Assembly (NCBI GenBank): GCA_938045445.1
Contig: CALIMM010000016.1
Coordinates: 1 to 64,000, forward strand
DNA: 64,000 nt
Reading direction: 5' to 3'
From: an uncultured Candidatus Saccharibacteria bacterium
GTDB lineage: Bacteria > Patescibacteriota > Saccharimonadia > Saccharimonadales > Saccharimonadaceae
The first letter of the stretch is position 1. Every line of letters starts with the position of its first letter. The position numbers were made by a program, and so were the translations under genes. Positions 62,439 to 64,000 of the stretch are shown here, in pieces. The notes below the pieces were generated by a model that was given only the letters and a program-made list of their open reading frames with translations, was not told the origin of the DNA and ran no database searches.

Positions 62439-62467
62439 ATCGTATTCCACTGTTGTCAGTATGTCAA
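62439..62467 (-). promoter_or_regulatory. Promoter of the second HD-domain gene
   Basis: On the minus strand TTGACA (62462-62467) and TACGAT (62439-62444) are 17 bases apart. The -10 ends 10 bases before the ATG at 62428, as in the paralogous gene. Confidence 0.7.
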
Positions 62468-62736
62468 GTTACTGATATTATGCCAAATCCTCAGCAACTA
62501 TTACACTTCTCACTATTTTCTCGATAGAGTATGATTCCCTTGCATAATAACGAGGTTTGGTTCTAGCACTCAGAGATTAGTATCTTAAGAAAGACGATTG
62601 ATTCCCCAAAAAGAATTACAGGAGAAGATATTAGCCCAAGAAAATAATGTTTTACTTGTTTAATACAAGAAATACCTCTTCATCACCAAGAGTTTTGGCA
62701 ATTTACAACACTATCCTCTGTTGATATCAATGCGGC
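62468..62736. other. Intergenic region without a supported gene
   Basis: This AT-rich stretch between the second HD-domain gene and ruvA has no supported ORF, RNA or clear terminator. Confidence 0.5.
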
Positions 62737-63312
62737 TTACTGCTTCAAAGCCATTGTCACTCGCTGCGCCGTCGGTAAGCTCGTATCGACATGAGCAAGT
62801 GCTTTGGTGGCATCTGCCAACGTATAGCCTAGCGCAACCAACGCTTCGAGCGCTTCGTCGTTTGTATCAAGCTCTGCCTGCACAGGCGCGTCGTGAGTAG
62901 CATAGTACGTTGGTACACCCACCTTATCTCGCAGGTCTACCACCACACGCTCGGCAGTCTTTTTGCCCACCCCACTGGCTTTTTGGATAAAGGCCGCATC
63001 GGCATTGGCTAAGGCATTGCGCACCTGCTCAGCCTCACCAAGACTGAGAATGGCCAGCGCCGCCTTGGGACCCACACCCTGCACAGTGATGAGCAACTCA
63101 AACAGTTTCTTGGCTGCCCGCGATGAAAAGCCAAATAGCTCCTGAGCTTGCTCTCGGATATGGTGATATGTATAGAGCTTGACTGCCTCACCAAGTTGCA
63201 TCGCATCATAATCATGCGCTGCAACCGCTATCTCATAGCCAACCCCCTGCACATCAATAATGACACTATCCGCAAACTTCTCATCAACTTGGCCAGCAAT
63301 ATGAGCAATCAT
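62737..63312 (-). CDS. ruvA: Holliday junction binding protein RuvA
   Basis: The 191-residue protein has the N-terminal OB domain (MIAHIAGQVDEKFADSVIIDVQGVG pieces), two helix-hairpin-helix motifs (LITVQGVGPKAALAIL and ASGVGKKTAERVVVDL) and a C-terminal domain (EALVALGYTLADATKAL) that contacts RuvB. It binds Holliday junctions and loads RuvB. It lies 18 bases after the penicillin-binding-protein gene, so the two may be co-transcribed. Confidence 0.96.
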   Translation of the reverse strand: MIAHIAGQVDEKFADSVIIDVQGVGYEIAVAAHDYDAMQLGEAVKLYTYHHIREQAQELFGFSSRAAKKLFELLITVQGVGPKAALAILSLGEAEQVRNALANADAAFIQKASGVGKKTAERVVVDLRDKVGVPTYYATHDAPVQAELDTNDEALEALVALGYTLADATKALAHVDTSLPTAQRVTMALKQ

Positions 63313-63330
63313 CCACGCCTCCTCGAAGTA

Positions 63331-64000
63331 CTAGAAGTTAGTCCTGAAGAAGTTATTGTTATTGCCACCAGTATTGTTCTGATTATTCTGCCCAGAGCTA
63401 TCATCGTCGCTCGTACCACCAGTACCAGAACTATCACCACTCGTACCACCGGTATTGCCACTGTTGCCGGTATTATTGCGGCGGCGAGTATTACCGTTGA
63501 TGGTCGAGCTATTATCGCTGTCGTCGCTTGTACTACCAGAGCTTCCTCTGCTACTTGACGACCGGCAGCTTGCAATGTTCTTTGAGTAACGGCTGCTGTC
63601 AAAGTCTTTTTCGTCGATGGTAATGATGCGCTTTTGCTCAACGTCACAGACACGGATTTGCTGCTTCGTCGTGGAGCAATCTGAGCTGTTCTTCGAGTGT
63701 TTCGTGCTGTCGAAGTCGTCTTCGTAGATAGACTCCATTTTCTTATCACTGAGGTTACAGACTTCGATCTTGGTGCGCACAACATTACATTGCTTGGTTG
63801 GCAGGGCGCCAGTCAAGAAGTATTCTTTGTACGTCCCTTTGGCATTGTTGGTGGTAGCCAGACCACCATCGCTACAGACCGAGCGCTGCACAACGCCACT
63901 CGGCACAGGGAATTGGGTGTTCGACTGGCCCGCCAAGAGCTTCGTCATTGTGTTGCGCCAGATCGGCCCTGCCATATCCGAGCCACCAAACTTCATTGGC
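63331..64000 (-). CDS. Penicillin-binding protein, C-terminal end (partial)
   Basis: Only the last about 220 residues are in the window; the gene runs off the right edge. It begins with FGGSDMAGPIWRNTMTKLLAG, typical of the transpeptidase end of class A PBPs. Two similar Cys-containing repeats follow (RTKIEVCNLSDKKMESIYEDDFD and QIRVCDVEQKRIITIDEKDFD fragments), and then a long Ser/Gly/Asn/Thr-rich tail ending NNNFFRTNF. It would build the wall outside the membrane. The low-complexity tail and repeats are unusual for the family. Confidence 0.8.
   Translation of the reverse strand, partial: PMKFGGSDMAGPIWRNTMTKLLAGQSNTQFPVPSGVVQRSVCSDGGLATTNNAKGTYKEYFLTGALPTKQCNVVRTKIEVCNLSDKKMESIYEDDFDSTKHSKNSSDCSTTKQQIRVCDVEQKRIITIDEKDFDSSRYSKNIASCRSSSSRGSSGSTSDDSDNSSTINGNTRRRNNTGNSGNTGGTSGDSSGTGGTSDDDSSGQNNQNNTGGNNNNFFRTNF

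Noticed and set aside
1..64000. CRISPR arrays, insertion sequences and an rRNA operon
   Set aside because: No regularly spaced repeats, transposase genes or rRNA-like sequence were seen anywhere in the window.

Overview
The window looks like chromosome of a Saccharibacteria (TM7, Candidate Phyla Radiation) bacterium, probably an oral or host-associated one. This rests on gene content, since no rRNA is present. TGA is used as a stop (for example at the end of pilM), which excludes the recoded Gracilibacteria and Absconditabacteria. The envelope looks monoderm: a sortase, LPXTG-like proteins and a type IV pilus cluster without a secretin. Biosynthetic genes are almost absent. Most genes carry start signals typical of a compact genome, and G+C is roughly half by eye, falling clearly in a few accessory stretches.

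Layout. 0-7 kb: a DUF6301-like protein, an ABC-2 exporter operon, a CHAP hydrolase, a membrane protein with a CVPC motif next to a DsbA-like thioredoxin, CorA and a TetR regulator. 7-16 kb: a TasA-like surface protein with a signal peptidase fused to a LamG domain, an RclA-like flavoprotein reductase behind an operator-like promoter, a GDPD-type phosphodiesterase, a short HhH protein and a large LPHTG surface protein. 16-24 kb: three unrecognised small proteins, a large coupling-protein-like ATPase and a polysaccharide deacetylase. 24-33 kb: a type I restriction-modification operon (hsdM, DUF3800, hsdS, OLD-type nuclease, hsdR, DUF167) with a divergent GIY-YIG protein. 33-38 kb: a TetR/flavin-reductase-like pair that looks acquired, an LADTG surface protein and small proteins. 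38-45 kb: two proline tRNAs, phosphoglycerate mutase, enolase, sortase and RNase Y. 45-53 kb: TsaE/TsaB, the type IV pilus genes pilB-pilC-pilM-pilN-pilO with two small companions, and recX. 53-64 kb: hydrolases, recA, a pilin, ruvB, ruvA, HD-domain paralogues and the C-terminal end of a penicillin-binding protein.

How the genes work together. Surface assembly is the main theme: sortase, two proteins with sorting motifs, a TasA/SipW pair, a type IV pilus, a wall hydrolase, a deacetylase and a PBP. Homologous recombination (recA, recX, ruvA, ruvB) is gathered in the last 12 kb. Lower glycolysis (phosphoglycerate mutase, enolase) sits together. The defence operon combines ordinary type I restriction genes with two AT-rich extra genes.

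A recurrent feature is the start architecture. At least 13 genes on both strands have a TATAAT-like -10 box separated from the ATG by only 6 or 7 bases, so the transcript should begin at or within a base or two of the start codon (leaderless). Genes inside operons and several others have ordinary Shine-Dalgarno sites instead. All functional calls are from reading the sequence; no database search was run.
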